Shown here: piece after piece, positions 1 to 6,699 of the stretch
Layout of the letters: every line of letters starts with the position of its first letter
Numbering within the stretch: position 1 is the first letter of the stretch
Origin: Acidobacteriota bacterium
Lineage (GTDB): Bacteria; Acidobacteriota; Vicinamibacteria; Vicinamibacterales; 2-12-FULL-66-21
NCBI GenBank assembly: GCA_013362195.1
Contig: JABFWM010000320.1
Span: 1 to 17,524, forward strand
Length of the DNA: 17,524 nucleotides
Direction: 5' to 3'
Position numbers and translations under genes: made by a program
Notes under the pieces: model-generated
What the model was told of the DNA's origin: nothing
The model's database searches: none
What the model saw: only the letters and a program-made list of their open reading frames with translations

Positions 1-1090
1 TCGCGCGGTAGCCGCGCGCGAGCATGGCAATGCGGTCGCTTTCCTTGACCCGCAGCTCGGACGCGCCGCGCACGGTCATGGTCACGTCGGGCTGCATCGC
101 GGCCAGCGCCGCGAGCGCGGGAATCTCGTCGATCATCAACGGCACGTCGGCCGGCGAGACCTCGAAGCTGCGCGGCTGCCCGCTGCGGACGCGAATGGCG
201 CCGATCGGTTCACCCGCGCGATCGTCCTCGACGCTCGTCTCGATGCTCGCGCCGGCGCGCCCGAGCACGCCGAGCACCGCGGCGCGGGTCGGATTCAGTC
301 CGACGTCTTCGATGGTGAGATCCGAGCCGGGCGTGCCCGCCGCGAGCACGAGCCAGAACACCGACGAGGAGATGTCGCCGGGAATCACCGCGTCGATCGC
401 GTGCAGGCGTTGTCCGCCGCGCACCGAGACGGTGAGGCCGTCGCGATCGACGCGTGCACCGAACGCGGCCAGCGCGCGCTCCGTATGATCGCGCGTCGGC
501 GCGGGCTCGCGGACGCTGGTGGACCCCTCGGCGTGGAGCCCGGCGAGCAGCACGGCGCTCTTCACCTGCGCGCTCGGCACGTCGGGCACGTGCTCGATCG
601 CGTGCAGCCTGGCGCCATCGATCGTCAGCGGCGGTCGCCCCTCCGCGGCCGTGATCGTCGCGCCCATCCGCATGAGCGGCTCGATGACGCGGCGCATCGG
701 ACGCCGCGACAGCGACGCGTCGCCGGTGAGCACGCTGCGGAATGGATGCGCGGCCGCGAGGCCCGAGAGGAGGCGCATCGACGTGCCTGAATTCGCGCAG
801 TCGAGCGGCGCGGATGGCGCGCGCCAGCCATGGAGCCCGCGCCCTTCGATGCGCACGGAGATGCCGCGCGGACTCGCGGATCTCGTGACGGACACGCCCC
901 AGCCTTCGAGGCACGCCAGCGTGGCGAGGCAATCCTCGCCGGCGAGATAGCCGTCGAGATGCGACACGCCGTCGGCCAGCGACGCCAGCATCGCATACCG
1001 ATGCGAGATCGATTTGTCGCCGGGAACGCGCAGTCGCGCACGGACGCGGGAGAGGCGAGGGACGAGGGCGGAACCGATCAACGGCGGCAC
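1..1090 (-). CDS. aroA: 3-phosphoshikimate 1-carboxyvinyltransferase (EPSP synthase), 3' end cut by window edge
   Basis: Transfers the enolpyruvyl group of PEP to shikimate-3-phosphate in the chorismate pathway, in the cytoplasm. About 363 codons are present; the family is about 430 residues, so roughly the last 70 lie beyond position 1. Reading from the minus-strand start I see VPGDKSISHR (substrate-binding Lys, Ser, Arg), CANSGTSMRLL, LTGDASLSRRPM followed by RRVIEPLMRMGA, PGDISSSVFW, DEIPALAALAA (catalytic Asp) and ELRVKESDRIAML (Lys, Glu, Arg of the PEP site). All key residues of the visible part are intact. The start is uncertain: GTG at 1090 (MPPLIG) or TTG at 1081, with no clear Shine-Dalgarno. 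A TATAGT hexamer six bases before the GTG would suit a leaderless message. It is divergent from the regulator gene at 1124. Family assignment is very secure; the start is not. Confidence 0.95.
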   Translation of the reverse strand, partial: MPPLIGSALVPRLSRVRARLRVPGDKSISHRYAMLASLADGVSHLDGYLAGEDCLATLACLEGWGVSVTRSASPRGISVRIEGRGLHGWRAPSAPLDCANSGTSMRLLSGLAAAHPFRSVLTGDASLSRRPMRRVIEPLMRMGATITAAEGRPPLTIDGARLHAIEHVPDVPSAQVKSAVLLAGLHAEGSTSVREPAPTRDHTERALAAFGARVDRDGLTVSVRGGQRLHAIDAVIPGDISSSVFWLVLAAGTPGSDLTIEDVGLNPTRAAVLGVLGRAGASIETSVEDDRAGEPIGAIRVRSGQPRSFEVSPADVPLMIDEIPALAALAAMQPDVTMTVRGASELRVKESDRIAMLARGYRA

Positions 1091-1096
1091 CGGGCG

Positions 1097-1117
1097 ACTA
1101 TACTGTATTATCTTACC
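1097..1117. promoter_or_regulatory. AT-rich bidirectional promoter island between aroA and the regulator operon
   Basis: In a very GC-rich background this 20-bp stretch is AT-rich. On the plus strand it holds TATACT (1099-1104) and TATTAT (1106-1111), the second 12 nt before the ATG at 1124. On the minus strand it holds GATAAT (1112-1107) and TATAGT (1102-1097), the second six nt before the aroA GTG at 1090. No convincing -35 box was found for either direction. The spacing implies very short or absent 5' leaders. This is inferred from sequence only. Confidence 0.5.
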
Positions 1118-1123
1118 TCAGGC

Positions 1124-1567
1124 ATGATGACGCGCGGCGGCCTCGTCCGGCTGCAGATTCCGAGCCTCTTCGACATGCTGGACCTTGTGCAGGTCCTCAG
1201 CGATCGAATGGGCCAGATGGCGGCCCTCGACGAGGACAGCATTCACTGGATCGGCGTCGCCGTCCGTGAATCGGTGATCAACGCCATCAAGCACGGCAAC
1301 CGCGAACATCCGCACAAGCTGGTCACCATCGAGTTCTCGTTCACCCCGTCCGAATCTCCCACCGAGCTCGTCGTCAGCGTCACCGATGAGGGCGAAGGCT
1401 TCGATCCCGGCACCGTCGCGAATCCGCTCGATCCCCAGAACATTCTCAAGTCGAGCGGCCGCGGCATCTTTTTCATGCGCAGCTTCATGGACGACGTCCG
1501 GCTGCGGCGCGCGCCGGATGGTGGCATGGAAGTGCGGATGATGAAGAAGCTGGAAAGCGGTGGCTGA
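1124..1567 (+). CDS. RsbW/SpoIIAB-type ATP-binding regulator (HATPase_c_2, anti-sigma-factor-like)
   Basis: 147 residues, the usual size for serine-protein-kinase anti-sigma factors. The GHKL ATP-binding fold is shown by the N-box ESVINAIKHGN (residues 49-59, Glu and Asn for Mg-ATP), the G1 box VTDEGEGFDP (around 86-95) and the G2 box SGRGIFFMRSF (111-121). Proteins of this family bind and inhibit a sigma factor or phosphorylate an anti-anti-sigma STAS protein; no partner gene is visible here, so the target is unknown. The start is the first of two adjacent ATG codons just downstream of the AT-rich promoter; the open frame continues upstream but that part is antisense to aroA. The stop overlaps the next start by 8 nt, so it is co-translated with the phosphatase gene. 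Family confident, partner unknown. Confidence 0.88.
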   Translation: MMTRGGLVRLQIPSLFDMLDLVQVLSDRMGQMAALDEDSIHWIGVAVRESVINAIKHGNREHPHKLVTIEFSFTPSESPTELVVSVTDEGEGFDPGTVANPLDPQNILKSSGRGIFFMRSFMDDVRLRRAPDGGMEVRMMKKLESGG

Positions 1568-2360
1568 CGCGCTCCCTCCCGTGTTTCTGGCCACCGCGAT
1601 CGAAGCGGTGACCAGGGCCGGCGCGATGCAGCTCGCCGGCGTCCACGATCTGCACGTCGAGAAGAAAGGCGCCATCGACCTCGTCACGCAGATCGATCGC
1701 GAGGTCGAGCAGATGTTCCGCGCGCTCGTCGCCGCGCGGTTTCCCGATCACACGATCCTCGCTGAGGAGTTCTCGATCGAAGGCGAGCGCCAGGCGCGCT
1801 GCTGCTGGGTGTTCGACCCCGTCGACGGCACCACGAACTACGCACACGGCCTGCCGATCTACTGCAGCGCCGCGTCGCTCGAGATCGACGGCGAGCCGAT
1901 GGTCGCCGCGATTTACGATCCGAGCCGCCGTGAGCTGTTCACGGCCGAGCGCGGGCAGGGTGCGTGGCTCAACGGGGCGCCGCTCGCGGTCTCGTCGGCG
2001 GAGACGCTGATCGACTCGCTGCTGGTCACCGGCTTTCCCTACACCGTCCACTCGGACCCCGACGAACTGCTGGCGCTCTTCGGCGACTTTCTCAAACGCG
2101 CGCGCGCCGTGCGGCGCCTTGGGTCCGCGCAGCTCGATCTCGCCTACGTCGCGGCTGGCCGCTTCGACGGGTTCTGGGAGCTGCACCTCAAACCCTGGGA
2201 TATGTCCGCCGGCGCGCTGATCGTGCAGGAGGCCGGCGGCGTGACCACTGACGTGAGCGGCGGCCCATTCAGTTCGCGAAACGGCGAGATCGTCGCATCC
2301 AACGGGCGCATCCACCAGCAGATGGTCGACGTGATCCGTTCACGAAAACGGACGAACTGA
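1560..2360 (+). CDS. Inositol monophosphatase family protein (SuhB/HisN-like)
   Basis: 266 residues, the normal length of this Mg-dependent, Li-sensitive phosphatase family. Metal-binding motifs are present in order: DLVTQID (40-46), LAEEF with Glu69/Glu70, FDPVDGTTNYAHG (85-97) and KPWDMSAGALIVQEAGG (211-227, Asp214 as metal ligand). The reaction is hydrolysis of a small phosphomonoester such as inositol-1-phosphate, but members also act on histidinol phosphate, fructose-1,6-bisphosphate or PAP, and the sequence alone does not decide. The start is GTG at 1560, overlapping the upstream regulator by 8 nt, so translation is probably coupled. In-frame ATG alternatives would cut into the N-terminal helix. 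Family secure, substrate open. Confidence 0.92.
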   Translation: MADALPPVFLATAIEAVTRAGAMQLAGVHDLHVEKKGAIDLVTQIDREVEQMFRALVAARFPDHTILAEEFSIEGERQARCCWVFDPVDGTTNYAHGLPIYCSAASLEIDGEPMVAAIYDPSRRELFTAERGQGAWLNGAPLAVSSAETLIDSLLVTGFPYTVHSDPDELLALFGDFLKRARAVRRLGSAQLDLAYVAAGRFDGFWELHLKPWDMSAGALIVQEAGGVTTDVSGGPFSSRNGEIVASNGRIHQQMVDVIRSRKRTN

Positions 2361-2363
2361 CCT

Positions 2364-2390
2364 GTTCGCGGGACACCACCCGCGGCGAAC
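2364..2390 (+). terminator. Possible terminator hairpin after the phosphatase gene
   Basis: Four bases after the stop codon, GTTCGC (2364-2369) pairs with GCGAAC (2385-2390), and an inner GGG/CCC pair continues the stem after a 3-nt bulge. There is no T tract, so intrinsic termination is not assured. It sits at the end of the two-gene operon. Confidence 0.3.
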
Positions 2391-2479
2391 CACGTCTGAC
2401 GATCGGGCCTGCCCGCACGATCCCGGTGCGCAATGCGTGCTGTCGGGGTGGCATTCATCATGCGTGGAAACGTTGCGCC

Positions 2480-2499
2480 GCCGGGTCTGAAGGCCCGGC
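2480..2499. repeat. Palindromic repeat, TGAA-loop hairpin, copy A
   Basis: GCCGGGTC-TGAA-GGCCCGGC forms an 8-bp stem with one G-T wobble and a TGAA loop. It lies in the 254-bp noncoding spacer between the phosphatase and beta-barrel genes, which otherwise shows no gene. It is an imperfect, opposite-orientation relative of the hairpin at 2574-2593. Confidence 0.5.
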
Positions 2500-2573
2500 C
2501 TGCGTCACACGCTGTCACGGATTTTCCAACCTGAATCGGTCTGGCCACGGCGGCTCGAGCGTGTCAGGTGCGG

Positions 2574-2593
2574 GGCGGGTCTTCAGACCCGCC
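2574..2593. repeat. Palindromic repeat, TTCA-loop hairpin, copy B
   Basis: GGCGGGTC-TTCA-GACCCGCC is a perfect 8-bp stem with a 4-nt loop, ending 12 nt before the Shine-Dalgarno of the beta-barrel gene. The reverse complement reads GGCGGGTC-TGAA-GACCCGCC, so it is copy A inverted. It looks like a dispersed REP-like element. It could also act in the 5' leader of the downstream gene or as a terminator of upstream transcription. Confidence 0.6.
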
Positions 2594-2614
2594 ACTCGAC
2601 GTCGCGGAGGAGTC

Positions 2615-3340
2615 ATGCGAAAAGGACTGCTGTTCACACTCGTGCTCGTGCTCGCGCCGGTCGTCGCGCACGCGCAGATCTACCAGGTCGGCTCGGGCGG
2701 GAACGACGGTCATTCGACCGTTCAATTCAACGTCGGCTACTTCGCGCTGAAAGGGCTCGACTCGCGCGTCGCCGACGACGTGCTGCTGAGCGATCTGCAG
2801 AGCGGTCAGCCGCTGGTGTTCGAGGTCAAGGATTTCAACGGCGTGCACGTCGGCGGCGAGTATCTGCTTGGCTTCGGCCGCGTCGAAGACGGCGTCGGTC
2901 TCGGCTTCACGCAGCGCACCGTGCCGAGCCTCTATCAGAACCTCACCCACTCGAACGGCAGCGAGATCGAGCAGGACCTGAAGCTGCGCACCATTCCCGT
3001 GACCTTCACCGTGCGCTTCCTCCCGCTCGAGCGTGGATCGGTCGTCGAGCCGTACTTCGGGGCCGGCATCGCGGCGATCCGGTGGCGCTACAGCGAGGTG
3101 GGCGAGTTCGTCGATGCCGTCGACAGCTCGATCTTCCCGGCCCGTTACACCGCGGACGGGACCGCGGTCGGCCCCACCGTGCTCGGGGGCATCCGCGCGC
3201 CGGTCTCGAACTGGACGGTCGGCGGCGAAGTGCGCTGGCAGAAAGCGGAAGGCAAGGGACTTCTCGACGCCGGCTTCCTCGGCGACAAAATCGATCTGGG
3301 CGGCTGGACCACGAATTTCACGGTCGGCGTCCGGTTTTAG
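2615..3340 (+). CDS. Outer-membrane beta-barrel protein of unknown function
   Basis: 241 residues. A Sec signal peptide (MRKGLLFTLVLVLAPVVAHA, cleavage expected after residue 20) is followed by alternating amphipathic strands with Gly/aromatic turns and a C-terminal strand ending in GVRF. The terminal Phe is the usual BAM-recognition residue of outer-membrane proteins. Strand-like segments include STVQFNVGYFAL, HVGGEYLLGFGRV, PVTFTVRFLPL, VEPYFGAGIAAI and WTVGGEVRWQKA. The size suggests an 8- to 10-strand barrel of the OmpA/OmpW-like superfamily. The start is ATG at 2615 with a strong GGAGGAG Shine-Dalgarno at 2606-2612; the longer upstream open frame has no such signal and would bury the signal peptide. 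I cannot name a ligand or pore function. It stands alone, convergent with the membrane glycosyltransferase gene. Confidence 0.8.
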   Translation: MRKGLLFTLVLVLAPVVAHAQIYQVGSGGNDGHSTVQFNVGYFALKGLDSRVADDVLLSDLQSGQPLVFEVKDFNGVHVGGEYLLGFGRVEDGVGLGFTQRTVPSLYQNLTHSNGSEIEQDLKLRTIPVTFTVRFLPLERGSVVEPYFGAGIAAIRWRYSEVGEFVDAVDSSIFPARYTADGTAVGPTVLGGIRAPVSNWTVGGEVRWQKAEGKGLLDAGFLGDKIDLGGWTTNFTVGVRF

Positions 3341-3364
3341 GCGCACGCCCGCGAAGGATCGGCT

Positions 3365-3403
3365 GACGGATCGAAGGCGCTTACCGGGCTCCTTCGATCC
3401 GTC
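3365..3403. terminator. Bidirectional terminator hairpin between convergent genes
   Basis: GACGGATCGAAGG (3365-3377) pairs perfectly with CCTTCGATCCGTC (3391-3403), a 13-bp stem around a 13-nt loop. It lies 24 nt after the beta-barrel stop. Its loop holds the stop codon of the convergent glycosyltransferase (3381-3383) and its right arm encodes that protein's last residues. No strong T tract follows on either side. The position between converging genes is the main argument. Confidence 0.55.
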
Positions 3404-4967
3404 GCGATCCGTCGGCGGGCTTCCTGCGATACAGCGCCGCGTTTCCCCCTTCGGCCACGCGCTCGTAGCCACGAAAGAAGCCTGGATCGAGCTTTCCCTG
3501 CCAATACAGCACGTCGCCGCCCTCTGCCTTTTCCTCGACGACGATCCACGCAGCGAACGGGTAGGGATGTCCGGCCGCGTACTTCCAGATCTCGCCGTTG
3601 CCTTCGTGCAGGAAGTCGCGGATGCGGAACCCCGCGCGTGACATGTCCTGCATGTAGTGGCCGAGCGATCCCATGCTCATCATGATCGGCTGGCCGTCCC
3701 AGTGCGCAGCGAGGTACGCCGTGACGGCGCGCCGGCCGGCGGTGTTGGCGGCGTCACGCTGCGATTCGACGACGACCGGCGCATTCGCGTCGAGCGGCGA
3801 CGCCGACCATCCGGCCAGCGCGAGGATGGCCAGTGCTGCGACGCCACGAAGGCGCCGCGGCAGCAGCGCGACGGCGGCCCCGATGAGGGCTGACGCCGCT
3901 GCCACGAGCGGGACGTCGTAGCGGAGGCGGATCGGGTGTCCCTGGGAGTACGCGTAGAGCGGGAGCGCAGCGGACGCGGCAAGCGCGAGCACGACGATGG
4001 CGCCGGCGCGCGCCCGCGACCGCACGAACGCCGCCACGATCACGACGGCGGCGGCGCACGCGAGCCAGGGAATGGCCGCTCCGCTCAGCTCGCCCAGGCC
4101 GCGCCACACCTGCATCCATGCGAGCCACGGATGCCCGCGTGCCGGATTCTCCGCGACGAAGAAGCCGCTCGACACGAACCAGGCCCCGACGCTGACCTTG
4201 CTGTTCACCAGGAACGCGGCGATCGCCCACATCGGCCATAGCGCGAGTCCACGCACCGCGCGCAGCGCGTCCGCGAGGCGCCAGCCGCGCCGCAGCAGCA
4301 CCGCGAACGCCAGCACGATCGCCGACGCGACGATCGGCCAGGCTTCGTAGCGGGTGAGCACCGCCGCAATGGACGCCCATCCCGCCGCCGCGGTCTCCGG
4401 CCATCTGCGTCCGCGTCCATCCGTGCTGATCCGCAGTGCGTGTTGTTCGGTGTTTTTCGGTGGCGGTCCTTCCGGCGGGCCGACCTCCGTGGCCCACCGC
4501 GCGATCACCGCCACGGCGAGGAACGTCGTCCCGAAGAGCAGCGGCTCGGTCATCGGCGTGCTCTGGAGGTAGAGCACGTCGGGATTGAGCATCAGGAGCG
4601 CCGCTGCGACCACGCCCCCGGCGATCGATCCGGTGGTGCGCTGAACCAGCGACGCGATGGCGCCCGCCGCGAGCGCCATCGACGCGATCGAGATCGCGAC
4701 ACCCGAGGCGCCCGAGCGGTACCAGGCATCGATCTGGACGGGGAAGAGATTGAGCAGGTGGGGGAGCGGCAGCCAGACCGCGCCAACCTGCTGCCATCCC
4801 GGCGTGAGCGAATCGAGCACGCGGCGCGCGACGACGAGGTGCGCGCGCGCGTCGTAGTGCGCGAGCGTCAGGCCGAGACGATGATAGTGAAGCGCGGCGA
4901 TGGTGCCGGCGATCCCGACCGCGCCGCCGACGCATGCCGGGGCGCGTCGCGTGACTCCGAACCTCAA
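3381..4967 (-). CDS. GT-C type membrane glycosyltransferase (GT39/ArnT-like)
   Basis: 528 residues with about ten hydrophobic segments, typical of polyprenyl-phosphate-sugar-dependent transferases of the inner membrane. An acidic residue in the first periplasmic loop (YDARAHL, Asp39) is at the place of the catalytic Asp in GT-C enzymes; TPMTEPLLFG (137-146) and VLTRYEAW follow in the usual order. A soluble C-terminal part after about residue 400 (APVVVESQRDAANTAGRRAV onwards) ends at the terminator hairpin. Acceptor and sugar are unknown. The start is TTG at 4967; an in-frame TAG lies at 4982-4980, so no earlier start is possible, and no ATG or GTG occurs soon after. Residues about 168-191 are encoded by a repeat inserted in a loop (see 4401-4463). 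Divergent from the VTT gene with a 26-nt gap. Confidence 0.8.
   Translation of the reverse strand: MRFGVTRRAPACVGGAVGIAGTIAALHYHRLGLTLAHYDARAHLVVARRVLDSLTPGWQQVGAVWLPLPHLLNLFPVQIDAWYRSGASGVAISIASMALAAGAIASLVQRTTGSIAGGVVAAALLMLNPDVLYLQSTPMTEPLLFGTTFLAVAVIARWATEVGPPEGPPPKNTEQHALRISTDGRGRRWPETAAAGWASIAAVLTRYEAWPIVASAIVLAFAVLLRRGWRLADALRAVRGLALWPMWAIAAFLVNSKVSVGAWFVSSGFFVAENPARGHPWLAWMQVWRGLGELSGAAIPWLACAAAVVIVAAFVRSRARAGAIVVLALAASAALPLYAYSQGHPIRLRYDVPLVAAASALIGAAVALLPRRLRGVAALAILALAGWSASPLDANAPVVVESQRDAANTAGRRAVTAYLAAHWDGQPIMMSMGSLGHYMQDMSRAGFRIRDFLHEGNGEIWKYAAGHPYPFAAWIVVEEKAEGGDVLYWQGKLDPGFFRGYERVAEGGNAALYRRKPADGSRRIEGAR
4401..4463. repeat. Repeat of the ATCCGTG/ACACCGAA type inside a glycosyltransferase gene
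   Basis: On the plus strand this reads CCATCTGCGTCCGCGTCC, ATCCGTGCTGATCCGCAG, then TTCGGTGTTTTTCGGTGG. It strongly resembles dispersed intergenic repeats of the form 'CATCTGCG...ATCCGTG...TTCGGTG' that I recall from acidobacterial and other environmental genomes. Here it is translated in frame as a hydrophilic stretch (KNTEQHALRISTDGRGRRW) between two membrane segments. Both reading frame and membrane topology survive. Recognition is from memory; a genome-wide repeat search would settle it. Confidence 0.6.
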
Positions 4968-4975
4968 GCGGTAGT

Positions 4976-4986
4976 TAGTCTACACT
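4976..4986. promoter_or_regulatory. Putative bidirectional promoter between the GT-C and VTT genes
   Basis: The divergent starts (TTG 4967 minus, ATG 4994 plus) are only 26 nt apart. TACACT (4981-4986, plus) lies seven nt before the ATG, and TAGACT (4982-4977, minus) lies nine nt before the TTG. Neither gene has room for a Shine-Dalgarno plus a normal leader downstream of these boxes, suggesting leaderless transcripts. No -35 box was identified. Confidence 0.4.
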
Positions 4987-4993
4987 CGTCTCA

Positions 4994-5590
4994 ATGAGGC
5001 GTGTGCTCGACTGGATTCAGGGCTCCGCGGTCGCGCTCGGCGGACCGGGCCTGTTCATCATCGGCTTCCTCGATTCGTCCTTCCTCTCGTTTCCCGAAGT
5101 CAACGATCTGCTCGTCGTCATGATGGTGACGCAGCACAAGCAGCGGCTCGTCTACTACAGCCTGATGGCGACGGTCGGATCGGTGCTTGGCTGTCTCGCG
5201 CTCTATTACGTCGCGCGCCGCGGCGGCGAACGGTTCGTGCGCAAGCGCTTCAAGGCGCATCACGTCGAGGGCGGCCTTCGCCTGTTTCGCAAGTACGGCC
5301 TGCTCGTGGTCGTCGTGCCGGCGCTGCTGCCGCCGCCGGCGCCGTTCAAGATCTTCGTGCTGCTCGCGGGCGTGGCGGCGATTCCGGTCTGGCAGTTCAC
5401 CGCGGCGATCGCGATTGCGCGTTTCATCCGTTACTTCGGCGAAGGATTGCTGGCGGTCTTTTATGGAGACCGCGCCGCCGCCTTTCTGGCCCAGCACGCC
5501 AAACAGGCGGGCCTCGTGCTGGCCGCCGTCGCGCTGGCGCTCGGCCTCATCTGGATCGTCTACGCCCGTTCGCGACGCCGCGTCGATTAA
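4994..5590 (+). CDS. VTT-domain (DedA/YqaA/SNARE-associated) membrane protein
   Basis: 198 residues, the normal length for short VTT proteins. Hydrophobic segments flank GFLDSSFLSFPEVNDLLVV (24-42; acidic residues in a re-entrant loop), a small-residue segment followed by YYVARRGGERFVRKRF, and then KYGLLVVVVPALLPPPAPFK (100-119). The P-x-PFK-x-F plus Gly-rich helix is typical of the YqaA branch. A last membrane helix and a basic tail (ARSRRRVD) close it. VTT proteins are inner-membrane scramblases or flippases; DedA relatives recycle undecaprenyl phosphate, which would fit a lipid-carrier glycan locus. Applying that role here is inference. It starts just 7 nt downstream of a -10-like box. Confidence 0.82.
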   Translation: MRRVLDWIQGSAVALGGPGLFIIGFLDSSFLSFPEVNDLLVVMMVTQHKQRLVYYSLMATVGSVLGCLALYYVARRGGERFVRKRFKAHHVEGGLRLFRKYGLLVVVVPALLPPPAPFKIFVLLAGVAAIPVWQFTAAIAIARFIRYFGEGLLAVFYGDRAAAFLAQHAKQAGLVLAAVALALGLIWIVYARSRRRVD

Positions 5591-5676
5591 TGAGAGGCAA
5601 CGGAGTGGCCGGAGGTCAGGGACGCCGCTGTGACATCGGTTCCCTCCGTCACCTCGTCAGCGCCGTCGAACCTGTG

Positions 5677-5682
5677 TATAAT
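5677..5682 (+). promoter_or_regulatory. -10 box of the polyprenyl glycosyltransferase gene
   Basis: TGTG precedes a perfect TATAAT, 20 nt before the ATG at 5703. TCGTCA at 5654-5659 sits 17 nt upstream and matches TTGACA at four of six positions. Transcription would begin near 5689-5690, giving a leader of about 14 nt without a clear Shine-Dalgarno. The 112-bp spacer from 5591 holds no gene that I can see. Confidence 0.55.
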
Positions 5683-5702
5683 CAAGTGTTTAGCAACGTC
5701 TA

Positions 5703-6683
5703 ATGCAGATGCCCGATATTTCGGTCGTGGTGCCGATGCGCAACGAGTCGCCCAACGTGGGTGAGCTTCACGCGCAAATGACGTCGGCCCTTGCCGCATT
5801 CGGACGCTCGTACGAACTCGTCGTCATCGACGACGGGAGCACTGACGACACGTTCGCGCGCCTGGCCGCGATCCAGGCGAAGGACGCGCGGGTCCGCGTC
5901 ATCCGCTTCCGCCGCAACTTCGGGCAGACCGCGGCGTTCGCGGCCGGCTTCGCGCACGCGCGCGGCCGCTACATCGTGACCTCCGACGGCGACCTGCAGA
6001 ACGATCCGCAGGACATTCCGGCGATGCTCGAGATGCTCGAGCGCGGCAATCTCGACATCGTCTGCGGCTGGCGCAAGGATCGGAAGGACGCGTTTCTGAA
6101 CCGGCGCCTGCCCTCGATGATCGCGAACCGGATCATCTCGGTGACGACCGGCGTCAAACTGAACGACTACGGCTGCTCGCTGAAAGTGTTCCGCGCCGAC
6201 GTCGTCAAGCCGATGAAGCTGTATGGCGAGATGCACCGCTTCCTGCCGGCGATCGCCAGTGAGTATGGCGTGGCCATCGGCGAGAAGGTGGTCAACCATC
6301 GCGCACGCGTCCACGGCCGGTCGAAATACGGCCTCTCCCGCACCGTCCGCGTCGTGCTCGACCTGCTCACCGTCAAGTTCCTGAGCAGCTACTCGACGCG
6401 TCCGCTGCAGATGTTCGGCGGGATCGGCATCACGCTGGGGTTCGTCGGCTTTCTCGCGTGCGCGTGGGTCACCTATCAGCGCTTCTTCGGGTTCGAATCC
6501 GCGAACCGGCCGTTGTTCTTCGCGGGGATCATGCTGGTGCTCGGCGGCATTCAGCTGCTCATGACCGGGCTGCTCGCGGAAATGCTCTCGCGCACCTACC
6601 ACGAGTCGCAGGACAAGCCGATTTACGTGATTCGCGAAGTACGCGAGACGCCGTCGCGGCCGGCGGAACTCATCGAGGCGTGA
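5703..6683 (+). CDS. GT2 polyprenyl-phosphate glycosyltransferase (DPM1/GtrB/ArnC-like)
   Basis: 326 residues. The GT-A domain starts with ISVVVPMRNE and carries IDDGSTDDT (42-50), the metal-binding TSDGDLQNDP (93-102), and DYGCSLKVFRADVV (155-168), a signature of undecaprenyl-phosphate sugar transferases. HGRSKYGLSRT (204-214) follows, then two C-terminal membrane helices (about 236-258 and 272-292) and a short cytosolic tail. Relatives move mannose, glucose, Ara4N-formyl or GlcNAc from a nucleotide sugar to undecaprenyl phosphate on the cytoplasmic face; the lipid-linked sugar then serves GT-C enzymes, of which this window has three. The donor sugar cannot be told. The start may be ATG 5703 or ATG 5709; neither has a strong ribosome site. 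Expressed from its own TATAAT promoter. Confidence 0.9.
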   Translation: MQMPDISVVVPMRNESPNVGELHAQMTSALAAFGRSYELVVIDDGSTDDTFARLAAIQAKDARVRVIRFRRNFGQTAAFAAGFAHARGRYIVTSDGDLQNDPQDIPAMLEMLERGNLDIVCGWRKDRKDAFLNRRLPSMIANRIISVTTGVKLNDYGCSLKVFRADVVKPMKLYGEMHRFLPAIASEYGVAIGEKVVNHRARVHGRSKYGLSRTVRVVLDLLTVKFLSSYSTRPLQMFGGIGITLGFVGFLACAWVTYQRFFGFESANRPLFFAGIMLVLGGIQLLMTGLLAEMLSRTYHESQDKPIYVIREVRETPSRPAELIEA

Positions 6684-6699
6684 GGGCTCGCGGACGGAG

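Noticed and set aside
3317..3350. Possible further copy of the FRLK(A/P)DA repeat at the end of the beta-barrel gene (minus-strand reading gives VRLKPDAD)
   Set aside because: Only a half-match without the palindromic core; the sequence is explained by the barrel's terminal GVRF plus stop.
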